Source: an uncultured Peptococcaceae bacterium
GTDB taxonomy: Bacteria > Bacillota > Peptococcia > Peptococcales > Peptococcaceae
NCBI GenBank assembly: GCA_958451915.1
Contig: CAUDRX010000004.1
Coordinates: forward strand, 1-41,318
DNA: 41,318 nucleotides
Reading direction: 5' to 3'
The translations under genes and the position numbers were made by a program. Under the pieces are notes generated by a model that saw only the letters and a list, made by a program, of their open reading frames with translations, made no database searches and was not told the DNA's origin. This document shows, in pieces, positions 14,680 to 22,923 of the stretch; within the stretch, counting starts at the first letter, position 1; every line of letters starts with the position of its first letter.

Positions 14680-16272
14680 ATGAAGATCTATCATAACGGA
14701 CCGATCCTCACGATGGAAGAGGCAGCGCCGCTGGCTGAGGTGCTCGTGGAAGACGGCGGGCGCATCCTCTATGTGGGCGATCAGGCTGGAGCCGCGGCTT
14801 ATGAAGGTGCGCCGGCCGAGTGGGTGGACCTGGACGGACGCACGCTGATGCCGGCGTTTTTGGATGCCCACAGCCACATATCGGAAACGGCCATGCTCCT
14901 GAAATCGGCGAACCTTAAAGAAGCGGCGTGCTTTGCCGACATCGTTGCCATCCTTGAAGACTACGTGCATACGCACGATACCAGTCAGATGCCGTTTGTC
15001 GTTGGCCTTGGCTATGACCACAATGCCCTGGCGGAACACCGCCATCCCGATAAGTTCCTCCTCGACGCCGCCTTTCCGGACACGGCGGTCGTCGTCGTGC
15101 ACACCAGCATGCACATGTGTGTGGCCAACAGCCGTATGCTCGCCCTCATGGGTGTGGATGCTTCCACACCGACCCCGGAAGGCGGTGCCATCGGGCGCGT
15201 CGCCGGCACCACAGAACCCGACGGCTATCTCGAAGAGACCGCTTTCAATCCGGTCTATGACCGTGTGCAGGAGATGCTTGCCGTGGATGCCGAAGACATC
15301 GTGCGCACCCAGTACCATTACATTCAGCACGGCATCCTTACGATCCAGGAAGGCGCCACTGATGCGCCGCTCGTCGCCGCCTGCCGCGAGGCCGCGCGTT
15401 CAGGCCGCCTCGACTGCGACCTCGTGGCCTATCCGGCGCTGAACTTTGGCCGCGGTGTCGGCCGGGTGTTTGAGGAAAATGCCGACTGCGACGGTGTTTA
15501 TCGGGACCATTTCAAGCTCGGTGGTTACAAGCTTATCCTCGATGGTTCGCCGCAGGGCCGCACCGCCTGGCTCAGTGAACCATACGAAGGCACCGACGAC
15601 TGCAGCATCGCCTGGCTCAGCGATGAAGAAGTCGCCGAGGCTGTGGCGCTGTCGCTCGCCACGCACCGGCAGCTGCTTGCCCACTGTAACGGCGACGCCG
15701 CCAGTGAGCAGTATCTCAGCGCCTGGGAAAAGGCGCTTGCACAGACGCCTGAGACGGACGCACGTCCGGTGATGATCCACTGCCAGACCGTGCGTGATGA
15801 CCAGCTTGAGCGCATGGCAAAGATCGGCATGGTCGCTTCCTTCTTTAATGCGCACGTCTATTACTGGGGCGATGTCCATCTCAAAAACCTCGGGCCTGTG
15901 CGCGGGCCGCATATCAGCCCGATCCAGGCAGCCATTGACCGTGGCGTCGCCTATAACATGCACACCGACTGCCCGGTCGTGCCGCCGGACCTCTTCCACA
16001 GCATCTGGACAGCGGTCAATCGCATCACCAAAGGCGGCATCGTTCTCGGCGAAGATCAGCGCATCAGCGTCTGGGATGCCCTCAGGGGCGTGACCATCGG
16101 CGCCGCCTATGCGTATTTCGAAGAGAACGAAAAAGGTTCGCTCAAAGCCGGCAAGCGCGCCGACCTCATCATCGTCGATCAGAACCCGCTCACCGCTGAG
16201 CCGATGGCCCTCAAAGATATCCAGGTCCTCACCTGCATCAAAGATGGCAGGCAGGTCTGGCCGCAGGACTGA
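14680..16272 (+). CDS. Amidohydrolase family protein, YtcJ-like
   Basis: The protein is 530 residues from the ATG at 14680 (AGGTGAT upstream); an ATG six codons earlier is also possible. Metal-dependent hydrolase features: LMPAFLDAHSH (His64, His66 of the HxH metal site), a central YKLILDGSPQGRTAWL, LLAHCNGDAASEQYL and IHCQTVRDDQL (likely the metal-binding His residues after barrel strands 5 and 6), a late MHTDCPVVPP Asp motif, and GSLKAGKRADLIIVDQNP closing the composite beta-sandwich. This matches the amidohydrolase 3 group, which hydrolyses amides of diverse small molecules. Cytosolic, no signal peptide. Monocistronic, with its own promoter and terminator. Substrate unknown. Confidence 0.9.
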   Translation: MKIYHNGPILTMEEAAPLAEVLVEDGGRILYVGDQAGAAAYEGAPAEWVDLDGRTLMPAFLDAHSHISETAMLLKSANLKEAACFADIVAILEDYVHTHDTSQMPFVVGLGYDHNALAEHRHPDKFLLDAAFPDTAVVVVHTSMHMCVANSRMLALMGVDASTPTPEGGAIGRVAGTTEPDGYLEETAFNPVYDRVQEMLAVDAEDIVRTQYHYIQHGILTIQEGATDAPLVAACREAARSGRLDCDLVAYPALNFGRGVGRVFEENADCDGVYRDHFKLGGYKLILDGSPQGRTAWLSEPYEGTDDCSIAWLSDEEVAEAVALSLATHRQLLAHCNGDAASEQYLSAWEKALAQTPETDARPVMIHCQTVRDDQLERMAKIGMVASFFNAHVYYWGDVHLKNLGPVRGPHISPIQAAIDRGVAYNMHTDCPVVPPDLFHSIWTAVNRITKGGIVLGEDQRISVWDALRGVTIGAAYAYFEENEKGSLKAGKRADLIIVDQNPLTAEPMALKDIQVLTCIKDGRQVWPQD

Positions 16273-16277
16273 TATAG

Positions 16278-16314
16278 AAAAAGCCGAAACGTCTGTGTGA
16301 CGTTTCGGCTTTTT
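16278..16314. terminator. Bidirectional terminator between amidohydrolase and histidine kinase genes
   Basis: A perfect 16-bp stem, AAAAAGCCGAAACGTC and its complement, around TGTGT; it serves both convergent transcripts. Confidence 0.9.
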
Positions 16315-16322
16315 ATGTGGCG

Positions 16323-17201
16323 TCAGAAGTGGAGCGTCAGGATGAGCCTCCCGGTTTCATAGCGGGCGTCGATCGTGCCGCCCATTTGTTCCACGAGCGC
16401 CTTGGCGATGGAAAGGCCGAGCCCTGTCGAATGGTGCGCAGTACGGGCGGTGAAGAAGCGGTCGAAGAGCTGGGCGGTGGTGACTTCGTCAAGGGCAGCG
16501 GCGTGGTTGGCGAAGGTGAGCGTGCCGTCGGCATTGAGACAGACGGCGAGGTCGCCGTCGCTGTATTTGAGCGCGTTGGAGAGAATGTTGGCGAGCACGC
16601 GGGCGAGGGCGTCTCTGTCGAGCAGTCGCGTAACGCGCGCGTCGCAGAGGGTGATCTCTGGCGTGATGCCGCGCGTGGTGAGCGCGCCGTAGAAGGACGC
16701 GAGGCTTTCGGCGAGGGCGTCGTTGAGCACGACGGGCGCGCGCGTCAGCGGTTCTTCTTCGGCGAGGATGACGGAGTAGCGGAAGAGTTCCTCGGTGAGG
16801 CGCGCCATGGCGTCGGTGCGGTTCTGGATGAGGGCAAGATAGCGCGCTGCGTCGGCGCTTTTTTCTTCGCCCTCGAGGAGATCGAGATAGCCGTTGATCG
16901 CCGTCAGCGGCGTGCGCAGATCGTGAGAAATATTCGTCACGGCCTGCTTCAGTTCGCGGTCGCCGTTTTCGTAGCGCAGGCGCTGGCGGCGCAGTTCTAC
17001 GAGCGCGTCGTTCAGCGTGGCGGCAACCTTGCGCAGCGCCGGATCGCGGCTGTCGGAGGTGAGCAGGGTGTTGCTGTCGGTGTGCAGATGGTCGTGGAGA
17101 TCAGTGGTAAGGACGCGCAGATCGCGCCGCAGCAGCAGAACTTTCGCGCCGAGTGCGAGCGTGCAGACGGCGAGTAGAAAAACGAGCAGCCAAACACCCA
17201 T
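16323..17201 (-). CDS. Sensor histidine kinase (single membrane helix)
   Basis: The protein is 292 residues. One hydrophobic helix at residues 2-24 is followed directly by a cytosolic linker, the HisKA helix with NISHDLRTPLTAINGYLDLLE (phospho-acceptor His93), and an HATPase_c domain (N-box ILSNALKYSDGD, G-box HSTGLGLSIAKALVEQMGG). There is no extracellular sensing domain, so the signal must come through the membrane helix or the partner ABC transporter. It is last in the operon after response regulator, ATPase and permease, 12 bp from the permease stop. This gene set is typical of systems that respond to cell-wall-active peptides; the ligand is inferred only at that level. Confidence 0.92.
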   Translation of the reverse strand: MGVWLLVFLLAVCTLALGAKVLLLRRDLRVLTTDLHDHLHTDSNTLLTSDSRDPALRKVAATLNDALVELRRQRLRYENGDRELKQAVTNISHDLRTPLTAINGYLDLLEGEEKSADAARYLALIQNRTDAMARLTEELFRYSVILAEEEPLTRAPVVLNDALAESLASFYGALTTRGITPEITLCDARVTRLLDRDALARVLANILSNALKYSDGDLAVCLNADGTLTFANHAAALDEVTTAQLFDRFFTARTAHHSTGLGLSIAKALVEQMGGTIDARYETGRLILTLHF

Positions 17202-17213
17202 GGGGGCACCTCC

Positions 17214-17996
17214 TTATTTGATGTCTTTTCGTCTAAAGAGCTGGAAGCCTGCGGCCGTGACGAGCACGGTGAGAATGAGCGAATAGAGCGGCCAGCGCGC
17301 CAGGTGGTCAAACATCATGGCGTTGATCTGTGAACATTGGCCGCTCGGCAGGAGATCGTAGAGTAACAGGATCAGATGGTCTTTGAGCGTGACAGGCGTC
17401 CAGCCAGAGACGAGCACTGAGGAAAGTTCGACTTCAAGAAAAGAAGTGAAGGTGGACATGCCGATCATTACGATCATCCCACAGACGACGGAGCTGGCTT
17501 TGCGAGAAATGTTCATCGCCAGCGCGACGTTGATCGCTGCGTAAGCCACGGTGAGAAGAACGCAGCTCGTAAGGGCGAGAGCGAGATCGGCGGTACTGAG
17601 CATGAAGCTGCGGAAAAAATACCCGCTCAGACAGGCGCCGAAACTCAAACTTGCCAGCAGGATGACGAGTGCACCAATGCAGGCGACGAGCCAGTGCGAG
17701 AAAAAGATCGCGTGGCGTGTGTGTCCACTGATGAATTTGTTGCGGATCGTTCCCTCGTCGTAGTCGCTACCGATGAAGAGATGCACCCAGATCGCGTTGA
17801 TGATGCCGATGCCAGGCAACATACAGAACATGCTGGCTTCGATGGTGTACGCGCCGGGATCGTAACCGTATTCGGTGAGCATGTTATAGGTGGCGATGAC
17901 GAGAACCGTGGTGTTTGCCGCCATGAAGAAAAGCGCCAGCCAGAACGCAGCGCTGCGCCGGAGCAAATAAAGATCAGCCTTTAGCAGTCTACGCAT
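17214..17996 (-). CDS. ABC-2-type transporter permease
   Basis: The protein is 260 residues from the ATG at 17996 (GGGAGGTGAG upstream), overlapping the end of the ATPase gene by 8 bp. Six hydrophobic segments and a first segment LKADLYLLRRSAAFWLALFF fit the ABC-2 permeases of lantibiotic-immunity or BcrB-like exporters. A short IRNKFISGHTRHAIFFSHWL amphipathic region is typical of the group (the coupling helix with RNK). It pairs with the ATPase at 17989-18903. The cargo is probably a peptide antibiotic or lipid-linked compound, by context. Confidence 0.85.
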   Translation of the reverse strand: MRRLLKADLYLLRRSAAFWLALFFMAANTTVLVIATYNMLTEYGYDPGAYTIEASMFCMLPGIGIINAIWVHLFIGSDYDEGTIRNKFISGHTRHAIFFSHWLVACIGALVILLASLSFGACLSGYFFRSFMLSTADLALALTSCVLLTVAYAAINVALAMNISRKASSVVCGMIVMIGMSTFTSFLEVELSSVLVSGWTPVTLKDHLILLLYDLLPSGQCSQINAMMFDHLARWPLYSLILTVLVTAAGFQLFRRKDIK

Positions 17997-18903
17997 GACG
18001 CTCACCTCCCACCAGAGAGATAAAGTAGCTTTCCAGAGATTCATCGCGTGTTTCGGCAGAGAGCAGCGTGCAGCCTTCAGCGTCAAGGGCATGCACAAGA
18101 TCGCTCACAGCAAGTTCGGCATAGATGTCAGCCGTATGATCGTCAGCAACGGCGTAGTCCAGTGCCATCCGGTCCAGTGTGCGCACGAGCGCGCGAATGT
18201 CGGAGACGCGCACGCGCAAAGCCTTGCGGCAGGCGGATTCCAGTTCGGCAGCACTGAGTTCCCTGACCATGTGGCCGCCGTCGATGATGCCGTAATGGGT
18301 CGCAAGGCGGGAAAGTTCATCGAGGATGTGGCTTGAGATGAGCACGGTGATGCCTTCTTCACGATTGAGGTGCAAAATGAGCTCGCGCATTTCAATGATG
18401 CCTTGTGGGTCAAGGCCGTTCATCGGTTCATCGAGCAGAAGAAAGTCTGGATGACCAGCCAGCGCCATGGCGATGCCCAGGCGTTGTTTCATCCCCAGCG
18501 AAAAATTTCCGGCTTGCTTGCGGCCCGTGTGGGTGAGTCCGACCAGAGCGAGAAGATCGGGAATGTCGGCGAAACCGGGCAGCCCGAGGATACGGTACTG
18601 CTGGCGCAGATTGTCCGCGGCGCTCATGTTCAGATAGAGCGACGGCGTTTCAATGACGGCGCCAAGCCGGCGGCGTGCCAGATGAATGCCAGGGCTTGTG
18701 CTTTCGGCGTCGTAGAGACAGAAGCTGCCTGCCGTTGCCAGCTGCAGTCCACAGACAAGACGGATGAGCGTTGTCTTGCCTGCGCCGTTGCGCCCGATGA
18801 AGCCGTAGATCGCGCCGCGCGGAACGTGCATCGAGAGCTGGTCAAGGGCTTTGGTGTGTTTGTACTGCTTGCTCAGTGCAGTGGTCGTGAGCACATTGTC
18901 CAT
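17989..18903 (-). CDS. ABC transporter ATP-binding protein, BcrA-like
   Basis: This 304-residue ATPase has Walker A GRNGAGKTT (37-45), a signature FSLGMKQRLG, Walker B LLLDEPMNGLDP and the H-loop SSHILDEL. The LGMKQRLGIAMAL form is usual in BcrA/SpaF-type antibiotic-export ATPases. The C-terminal 90 residues form the extra domain common in this group. The ATG has AAGGAGG upstream. It lies between the response regulator and the permease in a four-gene operon and is likely co-regulated by it. Confidence 0.92.
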   Translation of the reverse strand: MDNVLTTTALSKQYKHTKALDQLSMHVPRGAIYGFIGRNGAGKTTLIRLVCGLQLATAGSFCLYDAESTSPGIHLARRRLGAVIETPSLYLNMSAADNLRQQYRILGLPGFADIPDLLALVGLTHTGRKQAGNFSLGMKQRLGIAMALAGHPDFLLLDEPMNGLDPQGIIEMRELILHLNREEGITVLISSHILDELSRLATHYGIIDGGHMVRELSAAELESACRKALRVRVSDIRALVRTLDRMALDYAVADDHTADIYAELAVSDLVHALDAEGCTLLSAETRDESLESYFISLVGGERHA

Positions 18904-18985
18904 GATGAGGACCTCCTTTGTGATGATGTCTTCATTCTAGTGGACAGGGGTCAAGAAGGCGGTCAAGAAAAGCGTAAAGATATCG

Positions 18986-19651
18986 TCAAGATCCGTCGGC
19001 CAGTCGAAACCCGATGCCCCAGACCGCTTCGATCGGATCAGAGCCTGCGGCATCACGCAGTTTTTTGCGCAGGTTGGAAACGTGCTGCTTCAGGCTCGCT
19101 TCGGTGCAGTCTGGCGTGTCCAGGCTGATACGCTCAAGGATCGTAGATTTTGCCAGCGCCTGACCGTGATGCTGCATCAGGAGTTTGAGGATCGCATATT
19201 CGGTCTTCGTCAGATGTACCGGCACGCCGGCGGCGGTCACACTGTGCGCTGCCATATCCAGCCGCAGCGCGCCGACCGTGAGCACAGCGCCGGCGTGTGC
19301 AGGTGCCTGGCGCAGCTGTACGGCGATGCGTGCCAAAAGTTCACCGCTGTCAAAGGGTTTGGTGATGTAGTCGACTGCGCCAGCCAAAAGCAGGTCGATC
19401 TTTCCCTGCACTTCTGCTTTCGCGCTCAGGACGATCGTTGGAATGCCTGCCAGATGTGGCAGCACCTCTTCGCCGGAGAGTCCTGGCAGCATCAGATCCA
19501 GGAGCACAAGATCCGGATGCCTGTGCTCGAGCAGATAGAGCGCTTCCGTGCCGGAGTAAGCGCGCAGCACGGTGTAGCCGTTTTTCTGCAAAAGTTCTGC
19601 GAGCATGTCACCAATGTAAATGTCATCGTCGATGATGGCGATCGTCGCCAT
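18986..19651 (-). CDS. OmpR-family response regulator
   Basis: The protein is 221 residues from the ATG at 19651 (GGGAGGG upstream). The receiver domain (1-115) has the acidic pocket IDDD, the phosphorylated Asp52 in LVLLDLMLPG, and KPF with the conserved Lys. The winged-helix DNA-binding domain (about 125-218) has LTKTEYAILKLLM and VWGIGFRL. It leads the operon of response regulator, ATPase, permease and kinase, so it probably controls its own operon, which has a good promoter at 19683-19711. Confidence 0.93.
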   Translation of the reverse strand: MATIAIIDDDIYIGDMLAELLQKNGYTVLRAYSGTEALYLLEHRHPDLVLLDLMLPGLSGEEVLPHLAGIPTIVLSAKAEVQGKIDLLLAGAVDYITKPFDSGELLARIAVQLRQAPAHAGAVLTVGALRLDMAAHSVTAAGVPVHLTKTEYAILKLLMQHHGQALAKSTILERISLDTPDCTEASLKQHVSNLRKKLRDAAGSDPIEAVWGIGFRLADGS

Positions 19652-19682
19652 GACAGATCCCTCCCTTGCTGGTTCTGGTTTC

Positions 19683-19711
19683 ATTGTATGTGATTGGGGC
19701 AGGGGCTTCAA
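19683..19711 (-). promoter_or_regulatory. Promoter of the response-regulator/ABC/kinase operon
   Basis: Minus-strand TTGAAG (19706-19711), 17-bp spacer, TACAAT (19683-19688), about 32 bp upstream of the response-regulator ATG. Confidence 0.65.
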
Positions 19712-19723
19712 GCGATAAATAAA

Positions 19724-19753
19724 AATGACCAGCGCCTGTCAGGTGCTGGTCAT
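19724..19753 (-). terminator. Minus-strand terminator upstream of the two-component operon
   Basis: Stem ATGACCAGC / GCTGGTCAT followed on the minus strand by T-rich sequence. It shields the operon promoter from transcripts coming from the right. Confidence 0.65.
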
Positions 19754-19851
19754 TTGCTATCACATAATTTAATAACAGGGAAAAAGATTTTTTGGCGATA
19801 TCTGTTCTGCCCATAGGCTCCGACAATGCGCATGGTCGTGCAGAGAAGCAC

Positions 19852-19877
19852 AAAAAAAGACCCTGTAGTAGGGTCTT
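19852..19877 (-). terminator. Terminator of the candidate small RNA
   Basis: An 8-bp perfect stem with a 5-nt loop and seven T on the minus strand. Confidence 0.7.
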
Positions 19878-19953
19878 CCTATGCAGAAACCATGTAACAA
19901 CTGCCATAGTAGTAGTAGATGAGTGGACTGACAGATGTACAACTTTATCCGCC
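19852..19953 (-). ncRNA. Candidate small RNA, about 100 nt
   Basis: A minus-strand promoter (TTGCAT-17-TATTCT, 19960-19988) is followed about 75 nt downstream by a clean terminator (AAGACCCT / AGGGTCTT plus seven T, 19852-19877). The segment between is AT-rich compared with the region. A small ORF runs through it but continues past the terminator, so I favour a non-coding RNA or a very short peptide mRNA. No known RNA family is recognised. Confidence 0.4.
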
Positions 19954-19964
19954 ATTAATAGAAT
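19936..19964 (+). promoter_or_regulatory. Plus-strand promoter opposing the small-RNA promoter
   Basis: TGTACA (19936-19941), 17-bp spacer, TAGAAT (19959-19964). Its -10 overlaps the minus-strand -10. A hairpin-like element (19980-20014) with seven T (20016-20022) follows, so a transcript of about 50 nt would result. Confidence 0.35.
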
Positions 19965-19988
19965 ACACTAAGTATCTGTGATATGCAA
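19960..19988 (-). promoter_or_regulatory. Promoter of the candidate small RNA
   Basis: Minus-strand TTGCAT (19983-19988), 17-bp spacer, TATTCT (19960-19965). Confidence 0.5.
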
Positions 19989-20052
19989 GCCCTGTTTCTT
20001 AGTAGGGTGGTATCATTTTTTTCGATATCAGGCGCCGAAAGATGTGGTGAAA

Positions 20053-20445
20053 CTATGGCGTCTCGATCCGCGTGACAGTCATGGCAGGGATGGCGACCGT
20101 ATAGGTGCCGTCGGAATAGGTACCGCTGATGGCGTAGTCGTTGCTCGCTGCCTGATAGGTGAGGCTCAGAGAGACCGTATCTTCAGCATCGAGATGTTCG
20201 AGGTAGCCGGAAAGGTCGTCCTGGTCAAGGCTGGCGGCGATGTCGAGACCGTCGCGTTCACGGTCGACAATGTAGAGCTCTGCGGCGTCGAGCACAGCCG
20301 CGGCGTTGTTCTGTGCGGCGGTCTCGCGGGCGTCGGAGATGTAGCCGGTGAGGCGCGGCACGATGACGACGAGCAGCACAGCAAGGATGGCCAGCACCAC
20401 GATCAGTTCGACGAGGGTAAAGCCGGCGCGTGGTCTTCGCTTCAT
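20053..20445 (-). CDS. Type IV prepilin-like protein (ComGC/pilin type)
   Basis: This 130-residue protein has the prepilin leader MKRRPRAG cut before FTLVELIVVLAILAVLLVVI (mature +1 Phe, +5 Glu), the class III signal peptide handled by a prepilin peptidase. The globular part is acidic and beta-rich. It would form or prime a type IV pilus or competence pseudopilus. Unusually it stands alone: no ComG ATPase, platform protein or peptidase gene adjoins. GGGGGA precedes the ATG, and a good promoter lies upstream. Confidence 0.88.
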   Translation of the reverse strand: MKRRPRAGFTLVELIVVLAILAVLLVVIVPRLTGYISDARETAAQNNAAAVLDAAELYIVDRERDGLDIAASLDQDDLSGYLEHLDAEDTVSLSLTYQAASNDYAISGTYSDGTYTVAIPAMTVTRIETP

Positions 20446-20483
20446 GAGGTCGTCCCCCTTTTATCGTTTGTTCATATGTATCA

Positions 20484-20512
20484 AGAATAGCAGAAAAAAC
20501 GCTGGCAGGCAA
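20484..20512 (-). promoter_or_regulatory. Promoter of the prepilin gene
   Basis: Minus-strand TTGCCT (20507-20512), 17-bp spacer, TATTCT (20484-20489). Confidence 0.6.
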
Positions 20513-20568
20513 TGTATCCTGTGCATTTTTGCGCATATCTGACCGCTCCCTGCAATCTGCCCGCTGAA

Positions 20569-20597
20569 TTGCAATGCGTGCGGGACTCTGCTAGAAT
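20569..20597 (+). promoter_or_regulatory. Promoter of the LCP-glycosyltransferase unit
   Basis: TTGCAA (20569-20574), 17-bp spacer, TAGAAT (20592-20597) with TG one base upstream. Confidence 0.7.
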
Positions 20598-20629
20598 AGA
20601 TGAGAAAATAAAGATCAGGAGGCGCCTTC

Positions 20630-22072
20630 ATGGACAAGGATAAGAAACGCGCGCGGACCCCTGGGTCATCCCAGGATGAGACCGTGCGCATGCATGCGGT
20701 CTCTTCTGACATGCAGGAGACCCGGCCGCATCAAGCCCCTGCAGGACAACGTCCGCGACAGCAAACAATGTTTGACATGGATAAACTCCGCCGCGATCTG
20801 GAGGACAGCAAACGCCTCCATGACGAGGCGCGCCGCAGGAAACAAGAGGCCCAGACCAAGCCTGGACAGCCGGCACAGAGCAAACAGACGCCGCAGTCCG
20901 CACGCGCACAGGCGGCGCCGCGTGCTTCGCAGGTCAAGCCTGCCGCCGCTCCTCAGAGTGCCGAAAAAACTGCTGCTGAAGAAGCCGCCCGCCGCCAGGC
21001 CAAACAGGAAGCAGCCCGGGCCAAACGGGCGCAGGCGCGTGAAAAAGCTGCTGCCCTGGCCGGGGCCGCTTCTGCCAGGGCGAAGGCCCATCATGCCAAA
21101 GCCGCGAAAAAGCCGCTGCGTGAACGCAAAGGCTGCGGCTGTCTGCTCTATCTCATCCTCTTCTGTGTGATCATCGGTGTGGCTTTTGCTACGCTGTGGA
21201 TGGTGCGGGCCCACAATGCAGCGACCCCGATCCAGGATATCCCGGCTTCGCAGCAGGCCGCTGTGGCTCAGGAACGGGAACGGTCGAACGTCTACCTCCT
21301 GCTCGCTGGCACCGACCAGCGGGCCGATGAGGCATCCCGCAGCGATACGATCATCTATGCTGCGCTGCGGCCGGTGGACCGCAAGATCGAGATGGTCAGC
21401 ATTCCGCGTGATTCTCTGGTCGAGATCCCTGGCGTCGGCGAGGACAAGATCAATGCCGCGCTTGCTTATGGTGGGATGGACCTGCTCGTGGATACAGTGG
21501 AGAACCTTGTGGACAATCCTGTCGATCATACTGTGATGCTCAACTTCCAGAGCTTTGAAAAGATCATCGACGCCATGGGCGGTATCCGCATCAACGTCGA
21601 GGAAGACATGTACCTGCCGGAAGAAGGCATCGATCTCAAAGCGGGCGAACAGAAACTCAATGGCCACGATGCCCTGGCTTTCGTGCGCTGGCGCGGTGAC
21701 GGCACTGGCGACATCGGACGCATGGAGCGCCAGAGTGAGTTCATGCAGGCGCTGACCGAAAAGGTGCGGCATCTCACGCCGTGGCGTGCGGTGATGACGG
21801 CCTGGACCGCATATCATGAGATTGAGACCGACCTCAGCGCTTTTGACATGCTGCGCCTGGCATGGGATTTCATCGGTATGTCCGGAGATGCACTGGAATA
21901 TCAGCATTTTGAATATGAGACCCCGTATATCAACGGCATCAGTTATGTCCTGCTTAATGATCAGAGTGTGAGCGAAGTGGTCCAGCTGATGAAATATGGC
22001 ATCGTCCTGGAAGGTCAGGAGGATGCCACAGGATATGGATATGGTTATGATGACAGCGGAACGATCTATTGA
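20630..22072 (+). CDS. LytR-CpsA-Psr (LCP) family wall-polymer ligase
   Basis: The protein is 480 residues. A long, basic, Ala/Gln/Lys-rich cytosolic tail (1-165) is followed by one membrane helix (about 170-192) and an external LCP domain (about 215-390): YLLLAGTDQRADEASRSDTIIYAALRP, VSIPRDSLVEIPG, KINAALAYGG, and LNGHDALAFVRWRGD. The Arg/Asp residues that hold the polyprenyl-pyrophosphate substrate are present. LCP enzymes attach teichoic acids or capsule polymers to peptidoglycan. The cytosolic tail is unusually long for the family and may be a protein-interaction region. AGGAGG precedes the ATG. A TagA-type transferase follows 16 bp downstream, in keeping with wall glycopolymer synthesis. 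Confidence 0.92.
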   Translation: MDKDKKRARTPGSSQDETVRMHAVSSDMQETRPHQAPAGQRPRQQTMFDMDKLRRDLEDSKRLHDEARRRKQEAQTKPGQPAQSKQTPQSARAQAAPRASQVKPAAAPQSAEKTAAEEAARRQAKQEAARAKRAQAREKAAALAGAASARAKAHHAKAAKKPLRERKGCGCLLYLILFCVIIGVAFATLWMVRAHNAATPIQDIPASQQAAVAQERERSNVYLLLAGTDQRADEASRSDTIIYAALRPVDRKIEMVSIPRDSLVEIPGVGEDKINAALAYGGMDLLVDTVENLVDNPVDHTVMLNFQSFEKIIDAMGGIRINVEEDMYLPEEGIDLKAGEQKLNGHDALAFVRWRGDGTGDIGRMERQSEFMQALTEKVRHLTPWRAVMTAWTAYHEIETDLSAFDMLRLAWDFIGMSGDALEYQHFEYETPYINGISYVLLNDQSVSEVVQLMKYGIVLEGQEDATGYGYGYDDSGTIY

Positions 22073-22088
22073 CAAAGGAGAATGTACT

Positions 22089-22826
22089 ATGAGATATGAT
22101 GTCCTGGGTGTCGGCATCGATGCCGTCACAGAGGCTCAGGCGCTGGATATGATCCAGGCTTTTGTCCGGGAAGGCGGCCCGCATCAGGTCGTCACCGCCA
22201 ATCCGGAGATCCTTGACAATGCCACCCGTACCCCGGCCCTGCACGCACTCATCAACCGCGCAGCGCTGGTCACTGCCGATGGTCAGGGGGTGCTCCTGGC
22301 CGGACGCATCCTGGGCACGCCGTTCCCGGCGCGCGTGACAGGCATCGAGCTGGCAGAAGCGCTGTGCCGCGAGAGTGCGGCGCGCGGGCTCTCCCTCTAC
22401 TTCCTCGGCGCCGAGCCGGGCGTGGTCGATGAAGCGGCTGCCAACATGCGCGCTCAGTATCCCGGTGTGCGGATCGTCGGCACGCATCACGGCTATTTTC
22501 GCAAAGAAGGGTCGGCGGCAGTGCTCGCAGACATCAAGGCAACGCAGCCGGACATTGTGCTGGTGGGCATGGGTTCTCCTTATCAGGAGCAGTTCATTGA
22601 TGAAGAGCTGGCGCGCCTCGGCGTGCCGGTCGCCATCGGCGTAGGAGGCAGTTTTGATGTGCTCTCGGGCCGCGTTGAACGGGCGCCGGAGATCTTCATC
22701 CGCCTGCGTCTGGAATGGCTCTACCGCATCGCCAGCGACCGCAAGCGTTGGAAACGCGCCCTGGCTTTGCCGCGGTTCGTGCTCAAGGTGCTGCGTCAAA
22801 AAGTGACCCATCGTGACAGAACGTAA
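22089..22826 (+). CDS. WecG/TagA/CpsF-family glycosyltransferase
   Basis: The protein is 245 residues from the ATG at 22089 (AAAGGAG upstream). Family features: VVTANPEILDNA near the start, LVTADGQGVLLAGRILGTPFPARVTG (the Asp-Gly motif and RVTG), YFLGAEPG, IVGTHHGYF, DIVLVGMGSPYQEQF, and a C-terminal RRxRW-like RLRLEWLYRI. TagA adds N-acetylmannosamine to the lipid-linked linkage unit that starts wall teichoic acid, and related enzymes act in other wall polymers. Co-transcribed with the LCP gene, so the pair probably acts at the first and last steps of one polymer. The exact sugar is unknown. Confidence 0.93.
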   Translation: MRYDVLGVGIDAVTEAQALDMIQAFVREGGPHQVVTANPEILDNATRTPALHALINRAALVTADGQGVLLAGRILGTPFPARVTGIELAEALCRESAARGLSLYFLGAEPGVVDEAAANMRAQYPGVRIVGTHHGYFRKEGSAAVLADIKATQPDIVLVGMGSPYQEQFIDEELARLGVPVAIGVGGSFDVLSGRVERAPEIFIRLRLEWLYRIASDRKRWKRALALPRFVLKVLRQKVTHRDRT

Positions 22827-22844
22827 AGTTTGTTAACAAAAGAG

Positions 22845-22895
22845 ACGCCGTCACGGACCATTTTTCCTGGAAAATGCGTTCGTGGCGGCGTTTTT
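22845..22895 (+). terminator. Terminator of the LCP-glycosyltransferase unit
   Basis: A 13-bp stem (ACGCCGTCACGGA / TTCGTGGCGGCGT, with GU pairs), an inner small hairpin, and five T on the plus strand. Confidence 0.75.
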
Positions 22896-22923
22896 GCGGC
22901 TTTACACAAACTTAACATATAAT
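22894..22923 (+). promoter_or_regulatory. Candidate promoter of the first Na/Pi transporter gene
   Basis: TTGCGG (22894-22899), 18-bp spacer, TATAAT (22918-22923). The first Pho-box-like array covers its spacer and -10. Confidence 0.45.

Noticed and set aside
19623..19955. A 110-codon minus-strand ORF through the candidate small-RNA region, considered as a small holin-like toxin
   Set aside because: It continues past two terminators and the two-component promoter, and its sequence does not match the hydrophobic toxin families I know.
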